A stretch of 64,000 nt of DNA from Mogibacterium diversum_A (GTDB taxonomy: Bacteria; Bacillota; Clostridia; Peptostreptococcales; Anaerovoracaceae), in NCBI RefSeq assembly GCF_938028775.1, contig NZ_CALIZG010000023.1, positions 124,001-188,000 of the forward strand. Reading direction: 5' to 3'. The notes beneath the pieces were generated by a model that was given only the letters and a program-made list of their open reading frames with translations, was not told the DNA's origin and made no database searches. The first letter of the stretch is position 1; each line of letters opens with the position of its first letter. Shown here in pieces: positions 1-9,217 of the stretch. The translations under genes and the position numbers were made by a program.

Positions 1-10
1 AAGCTGGTTT

Positions 11-2575
11 CTAATCAACCGACTTTAATGCGTCCAGCATATTGAGTTTTCTAATCATGCGATTTACATAAACGCACAACACAAATAGTATTCCTATAAC
101 TGCTCCGCTCGGAACTATATATCCCCATATCTCTATATTGGGCGTAAACATAACGTGCGATGGAGCAACATACGCGATTATAAAATCATGTAGTATTTTA
201 CCCGATATAAGCCCTAGTCCAATTCCGATAATTGATAGCACTATAGTCTCACGGTATAGGTACATGGTGGCTTCTTTATTAAGAAATCCAAGGACCTTAA
301 CGGTAGATATCTCGCGGATTCGTTCTACCATATTTATGTTAGTTAGATTATAGAGAATCACTATGGCTAGCAGGGTCGACATAATCGTCAAAACAAACAT
401 TACCGTCAGCAAAGATTTTGATACACCACGAACCTGCTCGATTATATTGAGATTATGAGCTACTCCTTTAACACCCTCTAGATTCATGAATTTTGATGCC
501 ACATTAGCAATATCACTCTTCTCATTGACCTTGACCAAATAGCTGTTGGCAGCAGGAGTCTCACCCCATATCTGTGAATAGTAATCGTCACTAACGAACA
601 TATAGTGTCCTGCATACATCTCAGCAATTTCACTTACTCTAACGGTATATGTCTTGCCTCCATCGTTAAGATTAAACGTGTCGCCCTTCGATACCCCTAA
701 TAGCTTAGCTAGCTTTTCGGTAATTACAACTCCATTCTTTGGTAAAGTAATGGATTTATGTAGGGCTTTTGTCTTTATATCAATGAGAGGGGCAAAGCTT
801 TTCTTAGATGTCGCCATGATGGTAATATCTTGCTCATCATCCACTCCTTTTATCTGCTGTGATACCTGCTTAATATACACATCTTCATATCTTGTAACAC
901 TTGATGATTTTAAAATCTTATCAAATTTAATTTGCTCATCATTTGTAATCTCATCAGACTTTGTAACAACTACATCATATTTTATAAGATCTCCAAACTG
1001 CCTTCCCTCTATATCATTGACCGAAGATGAAATTCCAAGCCCAGCACAGAGTAGCGCAACTGATCCAATGACTCCGAATATTGTCATTAACATTCGCTGT
1101 TTGTATCTAAATATATTTCTTGCAGTAACTTTCTGAATGAAACTCATCCTCTTCCATATGAATTTTACCCGCTCTAGCAAAATCCTTGAGCTACTGCTTG
1201 GCGGCTTAGGCAGTAGCAGCTGTGCCGCATTCGCCTTAAACTCTCGATGTACAATGGCAAGCACTGGCATAACCGTGCACGATAACGAAAGTAAAACTGC
1301 AATAACTACAATGGTCCAATTAAATTTAAGTGCCGGAATAGGCATAGTCATATTCGCCATCAGGGATGAACATAGGATATATGGTATCCCATAAGTCCCA
1401 AGTAGCACTCCAAGGAATGACCCAATTCCACCTGAACAGAGACCAAAAGTAACAAACTGCTTAGTCACGTCATGTTCAGTGTACCCGAGCGCTTTCATAA
1501 CCCCAGCATTGATGCGTTCTTCATAAACAAATCGTGTCATATTAGCCACAGTTACGAGTGCTGCTACTAAGTATAGAACGACAGGGAATACATTTCCCAC
1601 CTTTCCTATACCAAACGACATATTTCTTAGCATCTTTACACCATCGCTACCCGGCATTGTTCTGAATGTATAGACATGATATTCAGGTTCAGGTACTGAT
1701 AGCTTCGAAGGATGCGCAACTTTTCCATTGAGATGGTTTTTGCCTATATTTGTTTGACCTGCGTAAAAACCACTGGTGTTACTCCTTGTAAGCCGCCATT
1801 CGTATTCCGCTCTTAGCTTTCTTTCCAGCTCTACTTTTCTAGCGGGAGCATTGTCGCTCACTAATTTTTCCAGCTCCTTGCTGTGCTTTTTTAACTTATC
1901 GGTATACGAGTCTCCAAATCTATCCACATCCTTTAGATCTTTGAATCTTATCCTAGCTATCACTGGAACATTCTGCTTAAAAGCAGACTTTACTACAACT
2001 GCATATCCTGAAAGCGCACCAGAGCCTGCATTAGCTGGTCCTAGCGTATTATCAGCGATAATTTCAGATGAATTTATAAATCCCGTAATCTTGTAGGCAT
2101 GCCTCTTTAATTGCATTAAATTATCGCTTTTTTCAGAAAATTCAACGATATCACCTATTTTATATTTCCCTCTGTACCTATCTGTGAGCGCGATTTCATC
2201 TTCTCGTGATGGCATCCTTCCCCTGACTACCTCAAACTTCGATAACTTACGAGGCGCTGAGTATATGCGTATAGCTGATGAAGAATTTGCAAGGCCTGTA
2301 TCTACGAAATTCCCGAACTCCACTTCACTTACACCGGGCGCTTCCCTAATTTCCTCCTCGTCGGCTGCTCCAAGACCTTGGCTTCCAATAACCGCTAAGT
2401 CCATAGTGCTTAGCCTCTCAAAGTACTCATTTGCGCTCCTATTGATATCCTGACCCGCAGATTTTAATCCAATTAAAGTCATCGACCCAAGCATAGTCAG
2501 CAGCACGATAGATAGAAAACGTCCTAGCGATTTTTTTATCAGTCTTCGTGTCACTTTCCCCATAGTTTGCTTCAT
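11..2575 (-). CDS. FtsX-family ABC transporter permease
   Basis: This 854-aa integral membrane protein is the permease partner of the ATPase encoded just upstream (17 bp gap). The layout is that of a long FtsX/MacB-type permease: an N-terminal transmembrane segment (about residues 12-40), a large extracellular region (about 45-320), a first FtsX block of helices (about 325-445), a further helix near 500-520, a second extracellular domain, and a final FtsX block (about 725-845). Such permeases usually couple ATP hydrolysis to mechanical work or to export of lipids, lipoproteins or peptides rather than to small-solute transport. The substrate cannot be told from sequence. The gene ends close to the left window edge but has its own stop codon, so it is complete. 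Confidence 0.9.
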   Translation of the reverse strand: MKQTMGKVTRRLIKKSLGRFLSIVLLTMLGSMTLIGLKSAGQDINRSANEYFERLSTMDLAVIGSQGLGAADEEEIREAPGVSEVEFGNFVDTGLANSSSAIRIYSAPRKLSKFEVVRGRMPSREDEIALTDRYRGKYKIGDIVEFSEKSDNLMQLKRHAYKITGFINSSEIIADNTLGPANAGSGALSGYAVVVKSAFKQNVPVIARIRFKDLKDVDRFGDSYTDKLKKHSKELEKLVSDNAPARKVELERKLRAEYEWRLTRSNTSGFYAGQTNIGKNHLNGKVAHPSKLSVPEPEYHVYTFRTMPGSDGVKMLRNMSFGIGKVGNVFPVVLYLVAALVTVANMTRFVYEERINAGVMKALGYTEHDVTKQFVTFGLCSGGIGSFLGVLLGTYGIPYILCSSLMANMTMPIPALKFNWTIVVIAVLLSLSCTVMPVLAIVHREFKANAAQLLLPKPPSSSSRILLERVKFIWKRMSFIQKVTARNIFRYKQRMLMTIFGVIGSVALLCAGLGISSSVNDIEGRQFGDLIKYDVVVTKSDEITNDEQIKFDKILKSSSVTRYEDVYIKQVSQQIKGVDDEQDITIMATSKKSFAPLIDIKTKALHKSITLPKNGVVITEKLAKLLGVSKGDTFNLNDGGKTYTVRVSEIAEMYAGHYMFVSDDYYSQIWGETPAANSYLVKVNEKSDIANVASKFMNLEGVKGVAHNLNIIEQVRGVSKSLLTVMFVLTIMSTLLAIVILYNLTNINMVERIREISTVKVLGFLNKEATMYLYRETIVLSIIGIGLGLISGKILHDFIIAYVAPSHVMFTPNIEIWGYIVPSGAVIGILFVLCVYVNRMIRKLNMLDALKSVD

Positions 2576-2592
2576 AATAATATATACACCAC

Positions 2593-3294
2593 CTAATACT
2601 CTATACTCTCTATATCTGACGGGTTCTCATTAACTTCAACCGACCTAACCTTGGCATCGTGCAAATAAATCACGCGATCAGCAATTGGTGCAATTGCCGA
2701 ATTATGCGTCACAATTACGACTGTTACGCCATTTTTCCTAGACATTTCTTGCAAGATATGAAGCACATGTTTTCCAGTCTTATAATCAAGTGCTCCAGTC
2801 GGTTCATCACAGAGTAAGAGCTTGGGATTCTTAGCAATAGCCCTTGCGATGGAAACTCTCTGTTGTTCTCCACCAGAAAGCTGTGCTGGAAAATTGTCCA
2901 TTCTATCTCCTAGCTCCACCGACCTAATGGTCTCATCAACATCCTTTGTATCTCTGACAATTTCTAAAGCTAACTCTACATTCTCCCTTGCTGTAAGGTT
3001 CGGTATTAGGTTATAGAACTGAAATACGAATCCTATGTCATTTCTTCTATATAGGGTGCGTTCTCTATCGCTGAGTTTGACGATATCAACTCCATCAACA
3101 ATTACCTCGCCCTCGCTAACGGTATCCATCCCGCCTAAGATATTGAGGATTGTGGATTTCCCGGAACCCGAAGCCCCGAGAATAATAACTAATTCTCCCT
3201 TTTCAATCTCAAAGCTTACATCATTATTTGCTATTATTTCGCTTTCTCCAGAAGCATACCGCTTGAAGCAGTGTCTCATCTCAATATACGCCAT
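2593..3294 (-). CDS. ABC transporter ATP-binding protein (LolD/MacB type)
   Basis: A 233-aa nucleotide-binding subunit with all core motifs: Walker A GASGSGKST near residue 40, the Q-loop segment FQFYNLIPNLTA, the ABC signature LSGGEQQRVSIARAIA, Walker B LLLCDEPTGALD and the switch histidine in VIVTHN. The EPTGALD form and the Q-loop sequence are typical of ATPases paired with FtsX/MacB-type permeases, which agrees with the downstream gene. A good ribosome binding site (AAGAGGAT) precedes the ATG. The two genes form a bicistronic operon transcribed away from the adhesin genes. The family is certain; the substrate is unknown. Confidence 0.95.
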   Translation of the reverse strand: MAYIEMRHCFKRYASGESEIIANNDVSFEIEKGELVIILGASGSGKSTILNILGGMDTVSEGEVIVDGVDIVKLSDRERTLYRRNDIGFVFQFYNLIPNLTARENVELALEIVRDTKDVDETIRSVELGDRMDNFPAQLSGGEQQRVSIARAIAKNPKLLLCDEPTGALDYKTGKHVLHILQEMSRKNGVTVVIVTHNSAIAPIADRVIYLHDAKVRSVEVNENPSDIESIEY

Positions 3295-3456
3295 TTTTAT
3301 CCTCTTTTACCACTATGCTGAACTTGCGACTTCCAATCGTATTTGCCAGGCGAGATTATCATTTCTACTAATATGCTAATAATATCACTCTCATCCTAAA
3401 ATAATAAGGTCCAACCAGATAATCTAACATATATCCGGAGAGTTTCATCAACCAAA

Positions 3457-3482
3457 AAGCTACCCGATGACTCGGGTAGCTT
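3457..3482 (-). terminator. Rho-independent terminator after the 1289-aa adhesin gene
   Basis: A perfect 11-bp inverted repeat (AAGCTACCCGA with a 4-nt loop) is followed on the minus strand by TTTTT. It lies 12 bp past the stop codon of the adhesin gene and insulates it from the ABC operon. Confidence 0.9.
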
Positions 3483-3494
3483 CCAATATATTAT

Positions 3495-6400
3495 TTACTT
3501 ATTGCGCCTTTTAATCACAGCGATTAAAAGCCCAAGTACAGCCACTAGGAGAACAACCCCATACAGCATGATATTTGTCATATCACCAGTCTTAGGACCG
3601 TGTCTCTTTACGAGCTTCTTGCCCGTTTTACTAGGCTTTGGCTTCTCGATGTGGGTATTCGTAATGATATATCCATTGTCCACATCACCGGTATACGCCG
3701 CTGTATAATCCTGCACCTGATCTTCCTTGACGGTATACTTGATTTTGTTTCCGTCCTTATTGACAGGTAGATTATCGAATTCAGCCTTCCAATCACCATT
3801 TGCATCCGGTGTAACAGTCTTATCTGCTACTTCAGTCCCATCTGCCATAAGGCGAACCTTAATTGATGAAGGTCTGTCACCAGCTACATCGTTAGCCCAC
3901 TTCTTTGTAACCTTAACTGTTCTTGTGTATGGCGTGTGCTTGTTGGTAAAGTTGAACCCATCCTGAATGACTGTGTACTCGTTTACCGAAGCTTCCTTCA
4001 CAGTGTAAGTAACGACATTTCCCGCCTTGTATTTATCGAGGTTTTCGAACTTATACTTCCAGTTGCTCGATGCATCAGCAGTCGCTGTCTTACCAGTATC
4101 TACGCCATCTGCATAGAGTTTAAAGGTAACACCGTTAGGTCTGATTCCATCTTGGTCATTCGCATCATCCCAAGTCTTCTTACCAGAAACAGTGGTTTTC
4201 TCAACCTTATGAGTGTTCTCGATATTATAGCCTGTCACCTTAGATGTGTATCCATCTACAGCAACTTCCTTGACTGTATACTTAATCTCTCTGTTGCTAT
4301 CGTCGTACTTGAGAACTCTTCCGAACGAGTAGTTCCAGTTGCCTGCCGCATTAGCAGTCGCAGTCTTGCCAGTGTCATTACCGTCAGCATACAGCTTAAC
4401 GGTAATCGAGCTTGGGCGCTTACCATCCTGGTCATTTGCATCAACCCATGTCTTAGTTCCTGAAACCTCAACCTTCTCAGGCTCTGGAATAGAAACTGTG
4501 ATAGCCGATGCTGAGAGCGTAGTGATCGATTTGTTACCGCTGATATCGTAATCGAGTACCGGCGATAGAACGTCAATCTTCTCGTTATAGTCATAGGACA
4601 AATCGGATGCTACCTTATATACAACATCTATCGAGCCGCCGTCACCTTCCGCCAAAGGTTTAGTCGAAACTAGATGAACCATATCCGCATCCGCTGGGTC
4701 AGTCACTACGTCGTAATCTGAAGCGCTTGGCGCCTTATTAACATTATATGTCTTACCAGGGTGAAGCTTGATATATTCCACTCGGAAGTTAGGTGAAACA
4801 TTTACAGAGTCTAGTTTGAGTGGCAGATTGTTCTTGCCCTCTGGATTAAAGCTCTGTCCGTAGTTTGCATCCTTCTTAAGTAGTGGCACGAACACATTCG
4901 CGTGATCCAGTCCTTGAGCAGCGTTATTTCTAAGGGTAACTCTCAGCGTCGCCTTATCGCCTCTCTTGAGTACTGGCGTAGTATCCGTCTTAGTCTCTGC
5001 ACTAGTCGGATTATACTTATACTCTTTGTTCTCGCCAGTAGTTTTATCCTCAACAAGAAGCTTTGAGTCACCTCGCACTGCAGCTGCCTGCTGCACTGTA
5101 ACTCCAGGACCTTCTGATAGCGATACCATGAACTCTCCGGAATTCACCTTGCTGTCAAATACGCTCTTTGCCTTGCCGTTCTCCGTCTTTGCATATCTGC
5201 TGTTGTTAGTCGACCAGTTGCTTCTATCCCACTTCTCAGGCTTAATCACAGCATCAATTTCCTTGAAGTCTTTGGTGGTAAAGGCAAAGAAATCATTGAT
5301 ATGATAAGTTCCCTTTGCAGCATTTTCATTAGGTGTGACGGTCATGCTCATGTTCATCGACTTGATTGAGAAGTCTGGTTGATACTGACCTCTAGTCTCA
5401 CTGCCGATATCCACATTGTACTTCCACACCCTAACAGGTGTTCCGTTCACATCTCGATATTCACCTACATACTTAGGACTTCCGAGGGTACCATTAGTAA
5501 TGGTTAAATCCTTGTAGTTGAAGCCCTCTGGCATCATCACATATAGCACTGGTTCCTGAAGTGGGTTCCAATCCCAGTTAGCATCGTTGATGCGGCCAGT
5601 TATCTTGAACTCATCGCCTCCGAGTACCTGTGTCTTGTTGATGTTTCCAACGCCGTTTAGAACCTCAGGAGCTCTGCTAGTTGCCTTAGTTGTAACCGTA
5701 TCTGCTGCGGTAGGTGTTTCGTCAGAGTTGTAAAAGCTAATCGTGCTTACTACATCGTCCTTCTCACCCTTCTTCCAAGTTCCGAAAACTCCTGCTGGTA
5801 TGTAGCTCCATCCGTAAAACTCGCCAGGTCCAAGTTTGTTACCATCTAGGAGATCATCGTTAGGTCTAATGCCGTCATATCCAGCCGGTAGCTTGCCGAT
5901 ATCTACCTTAATCGATTTAATCGATGTATTGATATCGAGCCCTAGCTTAGTATTCTTGATAAGCGCAGATACTCCACCTGACGTCTCGAGGATGCTAGGA
6001 TCAGCAGTACCACTTGTCCCATCGGAAGCAGTCCAGTGAATAGGTCCATACGTCATTCCTGCCTTATAAGGAATAGTCACACCTCTGATGATAGCCTTAT
6101 TAGTAGTATCTAGCTTCATCTCGATAGTCTTAGCCTTGCGAGATGGGATAGCAAGATCATTCTTGATGAGGAGCGATCCCAATCTTACATTGTAAGAATC
6201 ATTCTTCTTGTATGACCAGTTTGGAGCACTCTGAACGGTAGTTCTGCTCTTTATGGATTCTGGATCAGAACCATCGATAAGCTGAACTGTGAGATTAGCC
6301 ACGTTGTTCTTGCTAGTCCTACCTGCATTTTGTGTATCATTCCACACGGTCTTATGCAAATTCTTAATCTGCACGTTAAAAGAACTTCCATTTGCACGCG

Positions 6401-7364
6401 TACTGTTTGCGTCGACCTTGATGTGCGGTTTGAATGTAAGTCCGCCGCTATATGAGCCAGGTTCATTCCATGACACTACGGAAACTTTGTTATCTCCCAC
6501 AATCGTAGTCGATTCAACCGTTCCGTTTGCATGATAGAGACCTGTCTCTTCGAGCCCGACGAGCTCAACATCCTTAGGATATACTATTTCGACTGTCGTC
6601 TTGCTGTTCGCTTTCGTCAATGCTTTATCGCTGATATTCTGCCATTGATGCGAAAAAGACGTCGACGTCTGGATAATCGAAGTGGTGTTCCCCTTCGAAA
6701 TAACCTCTGAGCTCTGGTCATTCCAGTATGCATATGTAAATTCATCGGCAGCAATCACATCATAGGACTTCGAATCAGTCGCATTTGTTGTGCTCGTGCC
6801 AACCCTAACCTTGATATCGTCAGCTAAAACCTGGTTCTTATCCTGATTTACATACGCCTCATCGACTGTAAATATCATCTCTTTGTGGGAAGCCGCTGCA
6901 TCAAGACCCTTCTTGGTCTTATACGTAACCTCCCCTGAGCGCGCTTTACTTGAACCAGCCGTCGGATAATTGTATGGTGATGTTCCCGTACCTGTCGGTG
7001 TCTTTACAAGTTCTTCAAAGCCAGTTGATGTAATCGGTCCCTGTGTAAATGTAGCACCCGGTAACGACTTGAAATAAAGCCCATTTCCAAGTGTTGCAGT
7101 AAAATACGTATCGGAATTTCGTAACTCCTGCGGGATATTGTAATCCACGTCTAAAGAATACGTCGTTCCGACATTTAGTTTAGGTTTCTGACCAGCCATA
7201 AGATCCGCAACAACAGCTCCAGTTTCAGTATTTACAACCTTAACCGAAGTGATTTTGAGGTCTGTAGTCGCTGCACTGACTTCGCCTATGCTAGGTACTG
7301 CACCCGTAATAACTACCATCAATGCAAGTACGCAAGATAGCATCTTTGAGATAGTTTTACTCAT
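3495..7364 (-). CDS. Large cell-wall-anchored adhesin with three Cna-B domains
   Basis: A 1289-aa surface protein. It starts with a Sec signal peptide (cleavage probably after VSA, about residue 31). A long N-terminal region without a family I can name with confidence (about 35-940) resembles the beta-rich fimbrial/adhesin ectodomains of this island. Three consecutive Cna-B stalk repeats follow (about 950-1240), each with the KTW.D..DQDGxRP opening or a close variant and a YTVKE closing strand. The C-terminus has a degenerate sorting signal GPKTGD, a hydrophobic helix and a KRRNK tail. Cna-B repeats normally form stalks holding a ligand-binding head away from the wall; the ligand is unknown. 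The start has a strong SD (AAAGGAGG). It is probably a single-gene transcription unit. Confidence 0.92.
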   Translation of the reverse strand: MSKTISKMLSCVLALMVVITGAVPSIGEVSAATTDLKITSVKVVNTETGAVVADLMAGQKPKLNVGTTYSLDVDYNIPQELRNSDTYFTATLGNGLYFKSLPGATFTQGPITSTGFEELVKTPTGTGTSPYNYPTAGSSKARSGEVTYKTKKGLDAAASHKEMIFTVDEAYVNQDKNQVLADDIKVRVGTSTTNATDSKSYDVIAADEFTYAYWNDQSSEVISKGNTTSIIQTSTSFSHQWQNISDKALTKANSKTTVEIVYPKDVELVGLEETGLYHANGTVESTTIVGDNKVSVVSWNEPGSYSGGLTFKPHIKVDANSTRANGSSFNVQIKNLHKTVWNDTQNAGRTSKNNVANLTVQLIDGSDPESIKSRTTVQSAPNWSYKKNDSYNVRLGSLLIKNDLAIPSRKAKTIEMKLDTTNKAIIRGVTIPYKAGMTYGPIHWTASDGTSGTADPSILETSGGVSALIKNTKLGLDINTSIKSIKVDIGKLPAGYDGIRPNDDLLDGNKLGPGEFYGWSYIPAGVFGTWKKGEKDDVVSTISFYNSDETPTAADTVTTKATSRAPEVLNGVGNINKTQVLGGDEFKITGRINDANWDWNPLQEPVLYVMMPEGFNYKDLTITNGTLGSPKYVGEYRDVNGTPVRVWKYNVDIGSETRGQYQPDFSIKSMNMSMTVTPNENAAKGTYHINDFFAFTTKDFKEIDAVIKPEKWDRSNWSTNNSRYAKTENGKAKSVFDSKVNSGEFMVSLSEGPGVTVQQAAAVRGDSKLLVEDKTTGENKEYKYNPTSAETKTDTTPVLKRGDKATLRVTLRNNAAQGLDHANVFVPLLKKDANYGQSFNPEGKNNLPLKLDSVNVSPNFRVEYIKLHPGKTYNVNKAPSASDYDVVTDPADADMVHLVSTKPLAEGDGGSIDVVYKVASDLSYDYNEKIDVLSPVLDYDISGNKSITTLSASAITVSIPEPEKVEVSGTKTWVDANDQDGKRPSSITVKLYADGNDTGKTATANAAGNWNYSFGRVLKYDDSNREIKYTVKEVAVDGYTSKVTGYNIENTHKVEKTTVSGKKTWDDANDQDGIRPNGVTFKLYADGVDTGKTATADASSNWKYKFENLDKYKAGNVVTYTVKEASVNEYTVIQDGFNFTNKHTPYTRTVKVTKKWANDVAGDRPSSIKVRLMADGTEVADKTVTPDANGDWKAEFDNLPVNKDGNKIKYTVKEDQVQDYTAAYTGDVDNGYIITNTHIEKPKPSKTGKKLVKRHGPKTGDMTNIMLYGVVLLVAVLGLLIAVIKRRNK

Positions 7365-7401
7365 ATGTCCTCCTTTTACAAAACATTCACATAATCAATG
7401 T

Positions 7402-7430
7402 ATTTTATCATTATTCGCATATTTATTCAA
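7402..7430 (-). promoter_or_regulatory. Probable promoter of the 1289-aa adhesin gene
   Basis: On the minus strand there is a -35 TTGAAT, a 17-nt spacer and a -10 TAAAAT preceded by TGA (extended -10), ending 38 bp upstream of the start codon. The architecture matches the other adhesin and pilus promoters in this window. Confidence 0.6.
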
Positions 7431-7522
7431 TTTTAGACTTTTTAAGTTTAATTTATATTCCAAAGGCTTAATTCCATTGATAATTCTAGCATCTATAACT
7501 GAAATTATTTTAGACACTAGAA

Positions 7523-7550
7523 AAGGACGGTGCCAAATAGCACCGCCCTT
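7523..7550 (-). terminator. Rho-independent terminator after the 473-aa adhesin gene
   Basis: An 11-bp stem (one G-U pair in minus-strand RNA) with a 6-nt loop is followed by TTTT. It lies about 50 bp beyond the stop codon. The plus strand also has a T-run, so it may act in both directions. Confidence 0.8.
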
Positions 7551-7599
7551 TTTATATTGTTCTAAAAAAATACAATGTTATCTGCTAATTATCGTGAAC

Positions 7600-9021
7600 C
7601 TAGAGACTCTTTCTTCTCATAAGCAGCCCACCTGTAACCGTAATAGCCGATAGTAAAATCAGTCCATACATTCCGATATCATTGCTGTCTCCAGTCTTAG
7701 GTGTAAGTCTGCTCTTTGGAGTCTTAGGCCCTGGAGTCGATGGTGGAATCTCTGTGTTTGTCACTGTGAATCCGTCTTCCTGTGTTCCAGTGACCTTTGC
7801 TGTATACCCCGAGACGTCTGCCTCTTTAACGGTATACTCAATCTTATCGCCATCATCATTGTACTTGCGTACATTTGTGAACTCACCCTTCCACTGATTT
7901 GCTGCATTTAGAACTACTGACTTTCCAGTATCTGCACCGTCTGCATATAGCTTGACGGTTACGGAATCCTTTGCTTTGCCAACCCACTTCTTCTCAACCT
8001 TTACAGTCGTCTTGGAGTAGATTCCGCTAGCATCTCCCGATGAATCCATGACCTTGTAGTTAGAAACGATTTGTGTGCTCTGTTCGCTAGAAACGAGCTG
8101 CGCCAGGTTCTTAAGTAGAGTACCAGGGTGATAAGTCGAACGGTAGGTGAGTATGTACTGCTTCTGAGCAATATTTCCCATCCTTATACTGAACGATCTT
8201 CCGTCTGCAGCGAGGTTGAGCTTTCCTGTCAGATTAACTACTGTCGGGGTACCATGTTCATATCCCCTTGCATCTATAGTGGTCTCTGTCAAAACAAAGC
8301 TTCCAGGTATATATGTCTCGTCGCCTCGACCATCGGTGAGTTTGTCGGAAATTACAAGGTTAGTCAGCGTGTCTTTCTTGTGATTTATACGTATAACCCA
8401 GTTAGCTTCATTAGCACTTGCGGCTGCACTGCCCCACTTACCTAGAACCTCAGGTGGAAGTATTCCAGGGCCATCAACGCGTATAGTCACTGGATAGACC
8501 TGAGAGCCAACCGTAACAACTAGCGTGTTATTTGAATCTATAGTAATCTGGCTTAGCTCGAGCTTTGCAGCTATGTTAATCTTACCCTTTACATCTTCTC
8601 TTCCGTTCACCCAATTGTTGAATGTGATTCTGACTTTTCCGCCGCGGTTGTTTGCGCCCGGTGTAATGTGAGCCCTTCCAACCACTACATTTCCATTTAA
8701 ATCGTATATATCGAAGTCTAGTGCCGCTGCGCCGTTTGGATAGAACACCTGATCAGGCAGTTTGATATCGAAATAATCACCTGCACGCATATTATCGCCA
8801 TTAGCACTAGCATCCCACTCCATAGCTAGGAAGAACGTATCTCCCTTATAAACACTATTCTTGTCTGTTCCAGCAATATTCTGAATAGTAAATTTAGTTA
8901 CACGTGCTGTCACCTCTCTAGGTGTAGCAGCGTTTACATCCATGCTCGCCAAAGGCAGCATAAGTCCTACTATCATAACTAGAGATAGTAGATATCCAAT
9001 AAAATCTCTTACTCTTTTCAT
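7600..9021 (-). CDS. Cell-wall-anchored adhesin with Ig-like head and one Cna-B domain
   Basis: A 473-aa secreted protein with a signal peptide (cleavage probably after VNA, about residue 31). The two N-terminal beta-sandwich domains (about 35-330) resemble the collagen/fibrinogen-binding Ig-like heads of MSCRAMM adhesins: note the GDxFxLxMEWDAS strand and the later TNLVISDKLTDG segment typical of the second head domain. One Cna-B repeat follows (about 340-425), then a proline-rich linker, the sorting motif TPKTGD, a membrane helix and RRKSL. It is the smallest of the three stand-alone adhesins here. Its SD (GGAAAGG) is well placed. The MSCRAMM-like assignment is inference from pattern; the anchor and Cna-B repeat are clear. 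Confidence 0.88.
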   Translation of the reverse strand: MKRVRDFIGYLLSLVMIVGLMLPLASMDVNAATPREVTARVTKFTIQNIAGTDKNSVYKGDTFFLAMEWDASANGDNMRAGDYFDIKLPDQVFYPNGAAALDFDIYDLNGNVVVGRAHITPGANNRGGKVRITFNNWVNGREDVKGKINIAAKLELSQITIDSNNTLVVTVGSQVYPVTIRVDGPGILPPEVLGKWGSAAASANEANWVIRINHKKDTLTNLVISDKLTDGRGDETYIPGSFVLTETTIDARGYEHGTPTVVNLTGKLNLAADGRSFSIRMGNIAQKQYILTYRSTYHPGTLLKNLAQLVSSEQSTQIVSNYKVMDSSGDASGIYSKTTVKVEKKWVGKAKDSVTVKLYADGADTGKSVVLNAANQWKGEFTNVRKYNDDGDKIEYTVKEADVSGYTAKVTGTQEDGFTVTNTEIPPSTPGPKTPKSRLTPKTGDSNDIGMYGLILLSAITVTGGLLMRRKSL

Positions 9022-9070
9022 AATCCTTTCCTTTGCAATTATTTACACGCTAATTTCCTAACTCCTGTTA

Positions 9071-9099
9071 AGTTTACCAATTATGTATATTTATTTCAA
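9071..9099 (-). promoter_or_regulatory. Probable promoter of the 473-aa adhesin gene
   Basis: Minus strand: -35 TTGAAA, 17-nt spacer, -10 TAAACT preceded by TGG (extended -10), 49 bp upstream of the ATG. Confidence 0.55.
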
Positions 9100-9136
9100 T
9101 ATCATATCTTTATATCTTTCACTTTGCACAAAAAAA

Positions 9137-9172
9137 GAGCACGATTGACAATTTTACTAATCAATCATGCTC
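9137..9172 (-). terminator. Rho-independent terminator after the 1344-aa adhesin gene
   Basis: A 12-bp stem (GAGCATGATTGA in the minus-strand RNA, one U-G pair) with a 12-nt loop, followed by an uninterrupted T-run on the minus strand. It sits 46 bp past the stop codon. Confidence 0.9.
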
Positions 9173-9217
9173 GACTTCTTAATTAATACACAAGGCATTA
9201 AATCTCAGAACTGATAA

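Noticed and set aside
654..2453. Plus-strand open frames opposite the ABC permease gene
   Set aside because: They lack ribosome binding sites and family features and lie wholly inside a well supported gene on the other strand; the same applies to the antisense frames within all the adhesin genes.
11..3294. Bacitracin-type BceAB exporter controlled by the two-component system at 13.5-15.6 kb
   Set aside because: The pair is 10 kb away from the kinase gene, and the kinase has a sizeable extracellular domain rather than the short-loop BceS type.
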